Positions 43,605 through 52,728 of a DNA stretch of 64,000 nt are shown here, one piece after another. The first letter of the stretch is position 1. Each line of letters opens with the position of its first letter. Made by a program: the position numbers and the translations under genes. The notes under the pieces were generated by a model that was given only the letters and a program-made list of their open reading frames with translations, was not told where the DNA came from and did no database searches. Source of the DNA: Butyrivibrio sp. X503 (GTDB taxonomy: Bacteria > Bacillota > Clostridia > Lachnospirales > Lachnospiraceae); contig NZ_RAIQ01000001.1 in NCBI RefSeq assembly GCF_003625475.1, forward strand, positions 372,001 through 436,000, read 5' to 3'.

Positions 43605-44873
43605 TTGAAAACCATAGCAATAATTCTATTTATACTGATGTATATTCTTATGATCACTTTGCCGAAGAGACGTGCGATAGTCGCTCTTTCGACCGCAGTA
43701 GTCTTCGTGATATTGGGGATCCTTCCAATAAATAAAGTGTTCGGTGCTATAGACTGGAACATTCTAATGATGATCTTTGGCACGATGGTCATCGTCGATT
43801 ACTTCATAGAATCCAAGATGCCAAACTTAATAGCGGATAAGCTTTTAAAACTCGCCCCCAACGTTATGTGGGTTACGATTTTTATGTCGCTGTTTTCCGG
43901 AATCATCTCGGCATTTATAGACAACGTTGCAACGCTTCTAATGGTTGCTCCCGTAGGACTTGCGATCTGCAAAAAGCTCAAGATATCACCGGTACCCATG
44001 ATAATCTGTATTGCGGTTTCATCCAATCTTCAGGGTGCTGCGACTCTTGTAGGTGATACAACTTCCATCATGCTGGCAGGCGCCGCACACATGGACTTCA
44101 ACGACTTCTTCTGGATGAACGGTCACCCCGGAATCTTCTTTGCCGTTGAACTCGGTGCTCTCGCAACCGTTCCTATTATGATGTATCTCTTCAGAAAAGA
44201 TAAAGAACCTGTACATTCAAACGAAAACACAGTAGTAACAGATTATGTTCCCACGATAACGATGCTCGGTCACGTAGTATTTCTCGTTATTGCTTCTTTC
44301 TTCCAGAACAAGCCCGAGATTACAAACGGTGTGATCTGTATGGTATGCGGTATCATCAATATCATTTGGGAGATACAGATTTCAAAAGGAACAGACAGCA
44401 TGTGGCATTCACTTAAAGCTATCGACTATGACACTATGCTCCTTCTTGCAGGACTCTTCTGTGTAATAGCGGGAGTAGCAAACGTGGGTATCATAGATGA
44501 TCTTGCGAACATGATTGCAACAGCGGGAAAAGGAAATGTCTTCCTTCTCTATACGGTAATTGTATTTGGTTCCGTTGCCGTATCTGCATTTATTGATAAT
44601 ATACCGTATGTAGCAACGATGCTTCCGGTACTTTACAGTCTCTCTAAAGTTATGAACGCAGATCCGATTCTTTTATACTTCGGTCTTTTGATCGGAGCAA
44701 CACTCGGCGGTAACTTAACTCCCATCGGAGCATCCGCCAATATCGCAGGTGTCGGAATGCTGAGAAAAGATGGGTACGAGGTAAGCTTTGGTGACTTCAT
44801 GAGGATCGGAGTTCCGTTTACGCTTACGGCTGTTTTTGTCGGCTATCTGTTTATCTGGTTTGTATATGCATAA
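43605..44873 (+). CDS. SLC13/ArsB/NhaD-type permease
   Basis: A 422-residue membrane protein with about ten or eleven segments of the ion transporter superfamily (CitMHS/ArsB/NhaD fold). It has two inverted-repeat signatures: IISAFIDNVATLLMVAPVG with SSNLQGAATLVGD, and VSAFIDNIPYVATMLPV with GGNLTPIGASANIAG. Substrates in the family include arsenite, citrate, dicarboxylates and sodium; none can be assigned. The start is TTG 43605, with GAGGAG 8 bases upstream and no better ATG. It has its own promoter and terminator. Confidence 0.88.
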   Translation: MKTIAIILFILMYILMITLPKRRAIVALSTAVVFVILGILPINKVFGAIDWNILMMIFGTMVIVDYFIESKMPNLIADKLLKLAPNVMWVTIFMSLFSGIISAFIDNVATLLMVAPVGLAICKKLKISPVPMIICIAVSSNLQGAATLVGDTTSIMLAGAAHMDFNDFFWMNGHPGIFFAVELGALATVPIMMYLFRKDKEPVHSNENTVVTDYVPTITMLGHVVFLVIASFFQNKPEITNGVICMVCGIINIIWEIQISKGTDSMWHSLKAIDYDTMLLLAGLFCVIAGVANVGIIDDLANMIATAGKGNVFLLYTVIVFGSVAVSAFIDNIPYVATMLPVLYSLSKVMNADPILLYFGLLIGATLGGNLTPIGASANIAGVGMLRKDGYEVSFGDFMRIGVPFTLTAVFVGYLFIWFVYA

Positions 44874-44879
44874 AATAAA

Positions 44880-44922
44880 GGCTTTCGCTTTGATCTTAAT
44901 CATAAAGCGAAAGCCCTTTTTT
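44880..44922 (+). terminator. Terminator of the permease gene
   Basis: A 12-bp perfect stem (44880-44891 with 44904-44915) followed by CTTTTTT. It lies between convergent genes. Confidence 0.93.
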
Positions 44923-44927
44923 AATCA

Positions 44928-45893
44928 TTATCCGATACCAATACATTCATAGCATAGCCTGATAGCTTTATTTTTTACATCGTTAAACCCGTTATTATTT
45001 AAGCCAATAATTATAATAACGACTGCCAATGCAAATACTACAATCTGCAACATTCTTTTTTTACTGTTTATTTTTCTCACCCCAAAATGAATAGCATCTT
45101 CAGGGCAATGTTTTATACATTCACCGCATTGTATACATTCTCTGTCACAGACTCTTTTCACATCCATTTTGCAACTGCGAACGCAGGCGTTGCAGTGAGT
45201 GCATTTCTTCTCATCAACCTGTATTCCGAAAAAAGAGATCGGCTGAAAAAAAGAATATATCGCGCCAAGCGGACATATAAATCTGCAGAAGCCTCTATAA
45301 GCAAAAATACATAGCACCACTATCGAAACAAGCATGAAAATTTTCCAGCTAAATATAAAGCCAAGCATCGGTCTTAGTTTTTCCTGCATAATTGTAAGCG
45401 GAATTCCCGCTTCCAAAGTTCCGGCAGGGCAAATGTATTTACAAAATCCGGGTGCGGAATAAAACACCGGAATAAGTATCGCAAATATCAAAAGCAATGC
45501 GTATTTGATCCATGAAATACCTCTTGTGACATTACTCTTTTTTATCTTTGGTGTAGGAATCTTATCAAGAAGTTCCTGTATCAAACCAAAAGGACACAAA
45601 AAGCCGCATGTAAATCTTCCGAGAAATAATCCCATTAGTAAAATCGTACCAAGTAAATAATATGGAAATTTATACTTAGATGATATAAGCGCAGACTGCA
45701 AGCTTCCAAGTGGACATGAAGCAATCGCACCGGGACATGAATAACAGTTCAGTCCCGGCACGCACATTCCTTTACTGTTACCTTTCCAGATCTTGCCCTC
45801 TGCAAAGCCTTTAACATTAAAGTTATACAAGACCGCCGCCATAAGCTGTACATAGCGTCTTGAAAACTGCTTGAAATGCTCCTTACCTTTCAT
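44928..45893 (-). CDS. NapH/YccM-like membrane polyferredoxin
   Basis: A 321-residue membrane protein with about six segments. Two Cys motifs sit at membrane ends (CGFLCPFGLIQELL and CRFICPLGAIYSFF), there is an N-terminal CYSCPGAIASCPLGSLQ, and a soluble loop carries two [4Fe-4S] motifs: CTHCNACVRSCKMDV and CIQCGECIKHCPEDA. Such proteins move electrons across or along the membrane. It starts 18 bases after a thioredoxin-like lipoprotein gene, so it may feed electrons to that protein outside the cell. Confidence 0.9.
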   Translation of the reverse strand: MKGKEHFKQFSRRYVQLMAAVLYNFNVKGFAEGKIWKGNSKGMCVPGLNCYSCPGAIASCPLGSLQSALISSKYKFPYYLLGTILLMGLFLGRFTCGFLCPFGLIQELLDKIPTPKIKKSNVTRGISWIKYALLLIFAILIPVFYSAPGFCKYICPAGTLEAGIPLTIMQEKLRPMLGFIFSWKIFMLVSIVVLCIFAYRGFCRFICPLGAIYSFFQPISFFGIQVDEKKCTHCNACVRSCKMDVKRVCDRECIQCGECIKHCPEDAIHFGVRKINSKKRMLQIVVFALAVVIIIIGLNNNGFNDVKNKAIRLCYECIGIG

Positions 45894-45911
45894 CGGTACC
45901 TCTTTTTATCT

Positions 45912-46544
45912 TTACTTCATGCACTCTTCAACTGCGCTCTTGTACTCTGCATACTGTGCATCCGCACCATCTGCTCCGAGATAAATCTTCTCAATAACTC
46001 CGTTTTTGATAACAAGAGTATAAGGAATACCCTCCGTAGGATAGAGCTGTCCTATTTTGCCTTCTACATCGTAAGCGATAGGGAATGTATATCCCTCGTC
46101 CTTAACAAGCTGATCAACGGTTGCCTTATCTTCCATGCAGTTTACGCATAGAATTGACAAGCCTTCGATATTATCTTTCTTAAGCTTCTCAAATGCAGGC
46201 ATCTCTCCCATGCAAGGAGGGCACCATGAAGCAAAGAAATTAAGAAGGACTACTTCATTCTCATGTTCTGAAAGCTTAAATTCCGTACCGTCAACAAGCT
46301 CCGCGGTAAAGTCAGGAGCCTTGTCTCCCTGAGCAAGTTCCTTAAGCTCTCCCACATCTGCTACTTCTTCCTCGGAATCTGTTTCCGTGCTTTCCTCAAC
46401 ATCAACTTCAGTATCAACTGTTTCCTCGATACTTACTTCATCCTCCTGAGAATCCCCATTCTCAGCGGCTGCTCCGCACGCAGTCAAACTTGCAAAACTC
46501 AGACACATAGCTGTTACAACGCATAATTCCTTGATCTTTCTCAT
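45912..46544 (-). CDS. TlpA/ResA-like thioredoxin lipoprotein
   Basis: A 210-residue protein. It has a lipoprotein signal with lipobox LTAC (Cys at about 23), an acidic Glu/Asp/Thr-rich linker (about 28-70) and a redoxin domain with the CxxC site in FFASWCPPCMGEMP. It should sit on the outer face of the membrane and reduce or exchange disulfides. ATG 46544 has AAGGA 9 bases upstream and starts the signal peptide; an in-frame start 42 bases earlier overlaps the barstar gene. The next gene is a membrane polyferredoxin. Confidence 0.92.
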   Translation of the reverse strand: MRKIKELCVVTAMCLSFASLTACGAAAENGDSQEDEVSIEETVDTEVDVEESTETDSEEEVADVGELKELAQGDKAPDFTAELVDGTEFKLSEHENEVVLLNFFASWCPPCMGEMPAFEKLKKDNIEGLSILCVNCMEDKATVDQLVKDEGYTFPIAYDVEGKIGQLYPTEGIPYTLVIKNGVIEKIYLGADGADAQYAEYKSAVEECMK

Positions 46545-46578
46545 TTTTCTCTTTCCTTTCTTAAAAAAAATATTGTCA

Positions 46579-46854
46579 TTACTCAAAAAATCTTATTTTA
46601 AGCTCCGGCATATCTTCTGCCGCTTCTTTGCATAATCTTTTTAATGCATCAAAGTATTTTCCGAGCTTCACGGCAGCAAATTTAGTATTGTAAAAAATTA
46701 TATTCCAGCCATTTCCGCTTTCGGTAAGAACGTCGTTAAGCGCATCCAGGTTCTTTCCGTAATAATCGGGAAGCGGAAGTTCTTTTACCAGAATATCTTG
46801 TAGTTCTTCTTTGGTCATAACCTCAGACAGATCTATATAAAAAACACTTCCCAT
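46579..46854 (-). CDS. Barstar family RNase inhibitor
   Basis: A 91-residue barstar. The inhibitory helix reads DYYGKNLDALNDVL, with Asp37 and Asp41 at the places of barstar Asp35 and Asp39 that enter the barnase active site; the Trp between them is Asn40 here. It protects the cytoplasm from the nuclease encoded directly upstream (42 bases away on the same strand). GGAGG lies 7 bases before ATG 46854. The thioredoxin lipoprotein gene follows after 34 bases, so all may share a transcript. Confidence 0.94.
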   Translation of the reverse strand: MGSVFYIDLSEVMTKEELQDILVKELPLPDYYGKNLDALNDVLTESGNGWNIIFYNTKFAAVKLGKYFDALKRLCKEAAEDMPELKIRFFE

Positions 46855-46896
46855 GCTTTTTCCTCCGTATTTCCCTAATACAATATGTGCGTCCGT

Positions 46897-47922
46897 TTAT
46901 GGTTCATACAAAAGTTCAAAAGTAGTGTAATGATCGTCTGTATAGTAAATGTGGAAATCATCGGAGTAAACCAATCTCTTCTCTCCACGATTGTCAGCTT
47001 TCAGTGTATCGATATCACATTCGTGGTATTCGTGATCTTCGGGAAGTCTGCCCTCATAGTTTCCAAAGAAATCTCCTCCGATACATTTTCCGGGAGCAAA
47101 CTTTTCAAGGCTTCCGCCATTCCATCCAAGCTGATTGGCCTGCTTTTTGGTGATGTAATTGGAAGGAAGCCTATGATACGTGTGAAGATATAACGCCACC
47201 TCCTGCTTGGATGTATATGTTCCGCCCTCGGGAATTTTGGCTTCCGGTTCGCCTCCGTCATTTTCGTCAGGGAAATCGTCCTCAAAAAAATCCTCATTAG
47301 GCTTACTATCATCCTTCTTGGAAGAATACTTGCCTAATCCGGAGCCGATAGTACTTTGGGTATCAGTCTTTGATGACGGGCTTCCCACCTTGGAACCACC
47401 ACCTGCAGAGCTTGCCGAATATCCACCTGTAAACGACGATCCTGTCGAATTACCGGCCGGTTCCTTTCCGGCGCTTCCTAAATCCTGCATATCGGCACCT
47501 GCTGCGTCTCCGCCGGCACCTCCTATAGTACCGACACTTTGCACGTCGCCGCCACCGGAAGTATCTCCTCCGATCGAAGGTCCCGCACTAAGAGGACTGC
47601 CGCTTCCCATGCTTCCTGTCCCCGAGCCACCAAGCTCCGGGCCACCAGCTTCCCCAAGGTCGGCAGAACCACCGCCACTATCGGGCCCTGCAAAATCACC
47701 GCCGCCTGCTTCACCGAATTCGGCGCCGCCAAGGCTATCGCCTCCCATGTCGTCAGGTGCTCCTTCAAAAGAGCCTTCTCCTTCAACATAGCTGCTTCCT
47801 CCTCCGGTCTGCCCTTCTGTGTCTAACTGCGTTTTTCCACGTGAAGAGGCAAAAAAGATAAATAAAGCAACAAGTAGAATTGCCCCGATAAAATATTTAG
47901 TTATTCCGTTTTGTTTTTTCAT
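46897..47922 (-). CDS. Barnase-type RNase on a long Gly/Ser/Asp-rich stalk
   Basis: A 341-residue exported RNase. It has an N-terminal membrane or signal segment (about 11-26), a low-complexity stalk of Gly, Ser, Asp and Ala (about 36-200), an acidic stretch, then a barnase domain (about 230-341). The match to barnase is clear: YLHTYHRLPSNYITK, APGKCIGGDFFGN and YTDDHYTTF. Catalytic residues are kept: Lys259, Glu301, Arg312, Arg316 and His331 correspond to barnase Lys27, Glu73, Arg83, Arg87 and His102. No clear signal-peptidase site follows the membrane segment, so it may stay tethered. The barstar gene lies downstream. Confidence 0.9.
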   Translation of the reverse strand: MKKQNGITKYFIGAILLVALFIFFASSRGKTQLDTEGQTGGGSSYVEGEGSFEGAPDDMGGDSLGGAEFGEAGGGDFAGPDSGGGSADLGEAGGPELGGSGTGSMGSGSPLSAGPSIGGDTSGGGDVQSVGTIGGAGGDAAGADMQDLGSAGKEPAGNSTGSSFTGGYSASSAGGGSKVGSPSSKTDTQSTIGSGLGKYSSKKDDSKPNEDFFEDDFPDENDGGEPEAKIPEGGTYTSKQEVALYLHTYHRLPSNYITKKQANQLGWNGGSLEKFAPGKCIGGDFFGNYEGRLPEDHEYHECDIDTLKADNRGEKRLVYSDDFHIYYTDDHYTTFELLYEP

Positions 47923-48003
47923 ATATGATTTCCCTTTTTCCTTTTATTAAGCGTTTTCGGTTACATGTTATATCTCCCCTAATGTATTATTTCGCTGTTA
48001 TCA

Positions 48004-49872
48004 TCAGATAAACATATTCTCCGCAAGCTCCTCTCTTGAAAGGAAAGGTGCAAGGTCTTCCAGCGGAGGACTTGTCAGTGTTCCGTCAGGAAGTCTCCTT
48101 GCGGAACTCTTTGGAGCCCATACCTGGTCTGTATCGGTGAACACTTCACAAAGCACCGGATCATCAGTCTTTAAAGCCTCATCCAGCTTTTCCGAAAGTT
48201 CATCTCCCGAATGAATTCCAACATAGCTATATCCAAACGCTCCCGCAATCTTCTCAAACGAAGGAAAAGCAAGATCGTTACTCTCAGGGCCTATTCCGCA
48301 CTTTGAATAATCAGAGAAAAGATTATTCTGAGTTAATCTTATGGAATGATAACCCTCATTGTTTATAAGGAATATTTTAACAGGCAGCTTGTTGGTAACT
48401 ATAGTCTGAAGCTCCTGCAGATTCATCATGATACTGCCGTCTCCTTCAAGACATATTGTCTCCTTCTTACCTGCGGATATACATAAACCTATTGCGGCGG
48501 GAAGTCCGTATCCCATACTTGCCACAGCGTTGTTAATAATAAATCTCGTTCCGGCTTTGATTGTCCAGCTCTGATGACCTGCAACGCAGCAAGCGCCGTT
48601 ACTTACGGCCGTTAGGCTACCACTTGGAAGCTTATCTGAAAGAGCCTTTATAAATCCATATACATTTACAAGCTTATTGCCGGTGTGAAGCTGCTCATCA
48701 GAAACAACAGGATACTTCTCTCTCCACTTGATACACTGAGCTCTCCATTCATCATTGGCAAAAAGATATTCCGCTTTTGGGTCACTTAAACTGGCAAGCT
48801 TATCATATAGTCTTTCAAGGAATTCTTTTACATCTGCATGAATCTTAAAATCAACATGAAGTGTGTGTTTATCCATCTCGGAAGAATCAATATCAACCAT
48901 GACTACTTTAGCTGCTCTTGCCCATGTATCCCATGTATAGCCGACCTGTCTTATTGATAGTCTGCTTCCGAGCACGAGAACAAGATCGGAATTCTGAATA
49001 GCAAAGTTTCCGGGTCTGTCTCCCATGTTACCTCCGCGTCCGCAGTAAAGCGGGTTGTCGGATTCAATTACATCAATCGAATTCCAATATGTGCAAACCG
49101 GAATTCCCAGCTTATCAATTACTTTTCTGAAAGCATCAAACCCGCCCGAAATGCGAATTCCACCGCCAGCGTAGATAACAGGTCTCTTGGCTTCTTTAAG
49201 CATTTCAAGAACTTTGTCTATATTCTCATCAAGCTTGGCCTCGCTTACTTTCTTTTCATCGATATCTTCGGAAGGATCATATCCTCTAAGCTGATCCGGG
49301 TTAATCTCTGCAGCCTGATAATTGACAGGTACGTCTATCCACACAGGACCTGGTCTTCCCGTATTCATAAGATGCCATGCTTTTTCGAGATGATATCTTA
49401 TATCCGTAGGATCTTCCAGCATTACCGCATATTTACAGATATGCGAAGTCATAGTTGTAATATCATACTCCTGATCGCCTATAGCTCTCGGGGCATACTC
49501 GTTGCAGCCTGCCTGTGCCGCACATTCTCCGCCAAAGTTCTTTTTCCAATAACGTACTGTTGTGTCATAACGAACCTGACCGCTGACTACAAACATAGGC
49601 AGCGAATCAAGCCAACCGCCGATAACTCCGGTGATCGCATTTGTTCCACCGGGGCCTGAAGTTACGCAAAGCGCGGCAACTTTATTCTCATATCTGGAAT
49701 AACCTTCCGCAGCGATCGCAGCACCCTGTTCATGATGAAAATGAGTGCACTTCATCCCTTCAGTATGTCCAAAAGAATTATTTAAATACATAGCGCCACC
49801 GCCTACTACCGTAAAGCAGTCGGTGACGCCCCTCTTTATCAAAAAATCAACAATATAATCTGAAACTCTCAT
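48004..49872 (-). CDS. Thiamine-diphosphate enzyme, acetolactate-synthase-like
   Basis: A 622-residue ThDP-dependent enzyme with the three-domain layout of acetohydroxyacid synthase. The N-terminal Pyr domain has the catalytic Glu in HHEQGAAIAAEGY and TSGPGGTNAI; the central domain follows; the C-terminal PP domain has GDGSIMMNLQELQT plus NNEGYHSI, the Mg-ThDP motif. It starts 3 bases after rfbF with no ribosome binding site of its own, so it is translated together with it. With a CDP-glucose-forming partner it may add a two-carbon unit to a CDP-keto-sugar, as YerE does in yersiniose synthesis; ordinary acetolactate formation is the alternative. Confidence 0.85.
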   Translation of the reverse strand: MRVSDYIVDFLIKRGVTDCFTVVGGGAMYLNNSFGHTEGMKCTHFHHEQGAAIAAEGYSRYENKVAALCVTSGPGGTNAITGVIGGWLDSLPMFVVSGQVRYDTTVRYWKKNFGGECAAQAGCNEYAPRAIGDQEYDITTMTSHICKYAVMLEDPTDIRYHLEKAWHLMNTGRPGPVWIDVPVNYQAAEINPDQLRGYDPSEDIDEKKVSEAKLDENIDKVLEMLKEAKRPVIYAGGGIRISGGFDAFRKVIDKLGIPVCTYWNSIDVIESDNPLYCGRGGNMGDRPGNFAIQNSDLVLVLGSRLSIRQVGYTWDTWARAAKVVMVDIDSSEMDKHTLHVDFKIHADVKEFLERLYDKLASLSDPKAEYLFANDEWRAQCIKWREKYPVVSDEQLHTGNKLVNVYGFIKALSDKLPSGSLTAVSNGACCVAGHQSWTIKAGTRFIINNAVASMGYGLPAAIGLCISAGKKETICLEGDGSIMMNLQELQTIVTNKLPVKIFLINNEGYHSIRLTQNNLFSDYSKCGIGPESNDLAFPSFEKIAGAFGYSYVGIHSGDELSEKLDEALKTDDPVLCEVFTDTDQVWAPKSSARRLPDGTLTSPPLEDLAPFLSREELAENMFI

Positions 49873-49875
49873 AAT

Positions 49876-50655
49876 TTACCACTTGATCCAAGGCGCTCTT
49901 CCGCCCTCTATCATCTCCGATAATTCATCCCTTTCTCTTGCTGTATCCATGCACTTCCAAAAACCGTCGTACTTGTACGCCGCCATTTCTCCGTCCTTTA
50001 CAAGATTATGCATAGGCTCTTTTTCAAAGAAGGTTGCATCGCCCTCAATATAATCGAAAACTCCGGGCTCTAGAACCATATATCCGCCGTTAATTCTTGC
50101 GCCGTCCATGCTTGCCTTTTCTCTGAAATCTTTTACAACGGATGTGTCATTCTTGTCTATATCAAATACACCGAAACGCTGTCCGGCCAAAATAGCAGTA
50201 ACCGTGGCAATCTTTCCGTGGTTCTTATGGAACTTAAGCAGGTCGTTCATATCTATATCGCAGACACCGTCACCGTATGTCATAAAAAACGTCTCATTTC
50301 CGACATGCTCTTTTATCCTCTTGATACGTCCACCCGTCATGGTACTGTAGCCTGTATCGACAACCGTTACTTTCCAAGGCTCGGCCTTTTGTGAATGGAA
50401 GGTTGTCTGTCCGCTGTTTGCAAAATCAAAAGTCACATCGCAGTTGTGGAGATAGTAGTTGGCAAAATACTCCTTGATAACCTCCTGTTTGTAACCTGCG
50501 CATATGATAAACTCATTAAAGCCGTGATAAGAATATTCCTTCATGATATGCCACAAGATAGGTTTGCCGCCTATCTCGATCATCGGCTTTGGACGAAGAT
50601 GACTCTCCTCACTTATTCTCGTGCCGAAACCTCCGGCAAGTATTACAACTTTCAT
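49876..50655 (-). CDS. rfbF: Glucose-1-phosphate cytidylyltransferase
   Basis: A 259-residue nucleotidyltransferase that makes CDP-glucose from CTP and glucose 1-phosphate. It shows ILAGGFGTRISEESHLRPKP with the RfbF-specific Glu-Ser-His, GGKPILWHIMKEYS, and the metal site in YGDGVCDID. CDP-glucose is the entry to CDP-linked dideoxy and branched surface sugars. The expected next enzymes (rfbG 4,6-dehydratase, rfbH) are not in the window; a ThDP enzyme follows instead. Confidence 0.94.
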   Translation of the reverse strand: MKVVILAGGFGTRISEESHLRPKPMIEIGGKPILWHIMKEYSYHGFNEFIICAGYKQEVIKEYFANYYLHNCDVTFDFANSGQTTFHSQKAEPWKVTVVDTGYSTMTGGRIKRIKEHVGNETFFMTYGDGVCDIDMNDLLKFHKNHGKIATVTAILAGQRFGVFDIDKNDTSVVKDFREKASMDGARINGGYMVLEPGVFDYIEGDATFFEKEPMHNLVKDGEMAAYKYDGFWKCMDTARERDELSEMIEGGRAPWIKW

Positions 50656-50717
50656 TTCTAAACCTCACTAAAAATAACCAAAATGTTATCCTTTATGATA
50701 CAAAATATATCCCAAAA

Positions 50718-51929
50718 TTACAAATTTTTCCTCATATTCATAAGTTTTGATAAAAGAAGCTCGGAAGCCTTATCCTTACTCATGCACTCGAGTGCTTCTT
50801 CGTTGTCCTTTGTTATAAACGTAAGAACATTGGTATCAACGCCGAAGCCTGCGCCTTTATCTTTTAGATTATTGGCGCATATCATATCAAGATTTTTCTT
50901 CTCGAGTTTTTTTCTTGAGTTTTTCAAAAGATCTTTTGTTTCCATGGAGAAGCCGCACAGAATCTGTCCCTTTTTCTTATTCTCTCCAAGATATTTCAAA
51001 ATATCTTTTGTTCTCTTAAGAGGAATGCTCATATCCTTAGCGGAATCGGATTCTTTTTTCTTGATCTTGTCACTTGCGGTAGAAACAGGTGTATAGTCAG
51101 CGACAGCTGCTGCCTTAATTATTATGTCCTGCTTAGCAGATCTCTTTGTCACTTCCTTATACATATCTTCTGCGGATGTTATTTCCACAACCTTTACGAA
51201 TTTGGGTTTTTCGAGCGAAGTCTTTCCTGTTATAAGGGTAACCTCTGCCCCTCTTCTTGCAGCCGCCTTGGCAATGGCAAAGCCCATTTTACCCGTAGAA
51301 TGATTGGTAATATATCTGACAGGATCGATTGCTTCCATAGTCGGGCCGGCAGTCACAAGTACCTTCACTCCCGACATGTCTTTTTCACAAGCTATCTCCT
51401 GAACGATCACATCTGCTATGACGGAAGGTTCTTCCATTCTTCCTTTTCCGACTGTTCCGCAGGCAAGGAATCCCTCACCCGGTTCTATGATAATATATCC
51501 GAGTTCGCGAAGAGTCTGAATATTTCTCTGAGTCACAGGATTTTCATACATCTTGGTATTCATCGCAGGAGCAATGATCTTGACGCAGTCGCACGCCAGC
51601 GCCGTGGTCGTGAGCATATCATCTGCAATACCGCAGGCTAGCTTTGCTATGCAATTGGCAGTAGCAGGCGCGATCACAAGAATATCGGCCTTATCTGCCA
51701 GCGCTATATGCTCTACCTCGTAGTATGTACCCCTATCAAAGGTATCCGTAACGCATCTGGTATGAGTTATGGATTCAAAGGTAAGGGGCGTCACAAACCT
51801 GGTCGCGTTCTCTGTCATTATTACATCTACATTAGCATGTTGCTTGACAAGCTTTGATGCCAGATCCGCCGCTTTGTATGCCGCTATTCCACCTGTCACT
51901 CCAAGAATTACATTTTTTCCCTGTAACAT
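50718..51929 (-). CDS. coaBC: Bifunctional phosphopantothenoylcysteine decarboxylase / synthetase CoaBC
   Basis: A 403-residue fusion for two steps of coenzyme A synthesis. The CoaC half (about 1-190) binds FMN and has the catalytic His in YYEVEHIALA, the motif PAMNTKMYENP and the active Cys in ACGTVGKGRMEEP. The CoaB half (about 190-403) has TAGPTMEAIDPVRYITN and STGKMG and uses CTP. It diverges from the gene pair for a pantothenate-type ECF component and pantothenate kinase, making a CoA locus. Confidence 0.97.
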   Translation of the reverse strand: MLQGKNVILGVTGGIAAYKAADLASKLVKQHANVDVIMTENATRFVTPLTFESITHTRCVTDTFDRGTYYEVEHIALADKADILVIAPATANCIAKLACGIADDMLTTTALACDCVKIIAPAMNTKMYENPVTQRNIQTLRELGYIIIEPGEGFLACGTVGKGRMEEPSVIADVIVQEIACEKDMSGVKVLVTAGPTMEAIDPVRYITNHSTGKMGFAIAKAAARRGAEVTLITGKTSLEKPKFVKVVEITSAEDMYKEVTKRSAKQDIIIKAAAVADYTPVSTASDKIKKKESDSAKDMSIPLKRTKDILKYLGENKKKGQILCGFSMETKDLLKNSRKKLEKKNLDMICANNLKDKGAGFGVDTNVLTFITKDNEEALECMSKDKASELLLSKLMNMRKNL

Positions 51930-51983
51930 CGGATTCTCCTTTTATCTCTTTTCCGCTATGATCATATTTCTTATGATTTCACC

Positions 51984-52012
51984 CTGACATTTTACCACAT
52001 CTATGATATATT
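51984..52012 (+). promoter_or_regulatory. Promoter of the ECF component-coaX pair
   Basis: CTGACA (51984-51989), a 17-base spacer and an extended -10 TGaTATATT (hexamer 52007-52012), in the gap between coaBC and the plus-strand genes. Confidence 0.7.
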
Positions 52013-52072
52013 TATTACGCACTGTATTCAAAAAGATTTGAAACGGTAGCTTTTTTCTAAGGAGAACTAAAT

Positions 52073-52720
52073 ATGCAAAACACATCATCACTGAGCCGCG
52101 AGACTAAAGCGTCAGAAGGACTCAGTACCAAAACACTCTATTTGGTGGAGACTGCCCTTATGATCGCAGTAACGCTCATCATGGGTAACACCTTCCTGGG
52201 AACAATCCCCACACCTTTTCTTAAAGTTTCAATCGTAACAGTACCCGTTGCACTCGCAGCAATGTTGATCGGCCCTACTGCCGGTGTTGTATGCGGACTT
52301 GTTTTCGGACTCAACAGCTTTTTTACCGCTCTCACGGGAGAAAGCGGACTTCTTTCAACACTTTTTAACGTAAATCCCGTCGGAGTATTTTTGACTGCTG
52401 TTTTAGCCAGATTCCTTGACGCATTTATCGTAAGTAATCTTTTCCAAGTTCTTAAAAAGAGCCCTCTGGGTAAGGCTTCATATTTCATAACCGGCCTTCT
52501 CATGCCTCTTTTTAACACAGTTTTCTTCATGGGACTTCTCTGCATTTTCTTTTATCATTCAGACTTTATACAGGAGCTTGCAGCAACAAAGAATGCAACC
52601 GGTCCTTTGTCATTCGTGATCGCATTGGTTGGTGTTCAGGCAACCGTTGAAGCAGTTATCGGCTGCGTTCTTGCCGGAACTCTCGGACTTGTACTTTCAA
52701 AAGTGCTTCACAGAGCATAA
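52073..52720 (+). CDS. ECF transporter S component, probably for pantothenate
   Basis: A 215-residue membrane protein with about six segments, typical of S components of energy-coupling factor transporters. It has the N-terminal Ala-rich helix (ALMIAVTLIMGNT), the loop IPTPFLKVSIVTVPV, the AAMLIGPTAGVVCGLVFG segment and NPVGVFLTAVLARFL. Pantothenate (PanT-like) is inferred from its place between coaBC and coaX; sequence alone does not fix the vitamin. AAGGAG lies 8 bases before ATG 52073. It must share the general EcfA/A'/T module, which is not here. Confidence 0.82.
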   Translation: MQNTSSLSRETKASEGLSTKTLYLVETALMIAVTLIMGNTFLGTIPTPFLKVSIVTVPVALAAMLIGPTAGVVCGLVFGLNSFFTALTGESGLLSTLFNVNPVGVFLTAVLARFLDAFIVSNLFQVLKKSPLGKASYFITGLLMPLFNTVFFMGLLCIFFYHSDFIQELAATKNATGPLSFVIALVGVQATVEAVIGCVLAGTLGLVLSKVLHRA

Positions 52721-52728
52721 ATATTATC

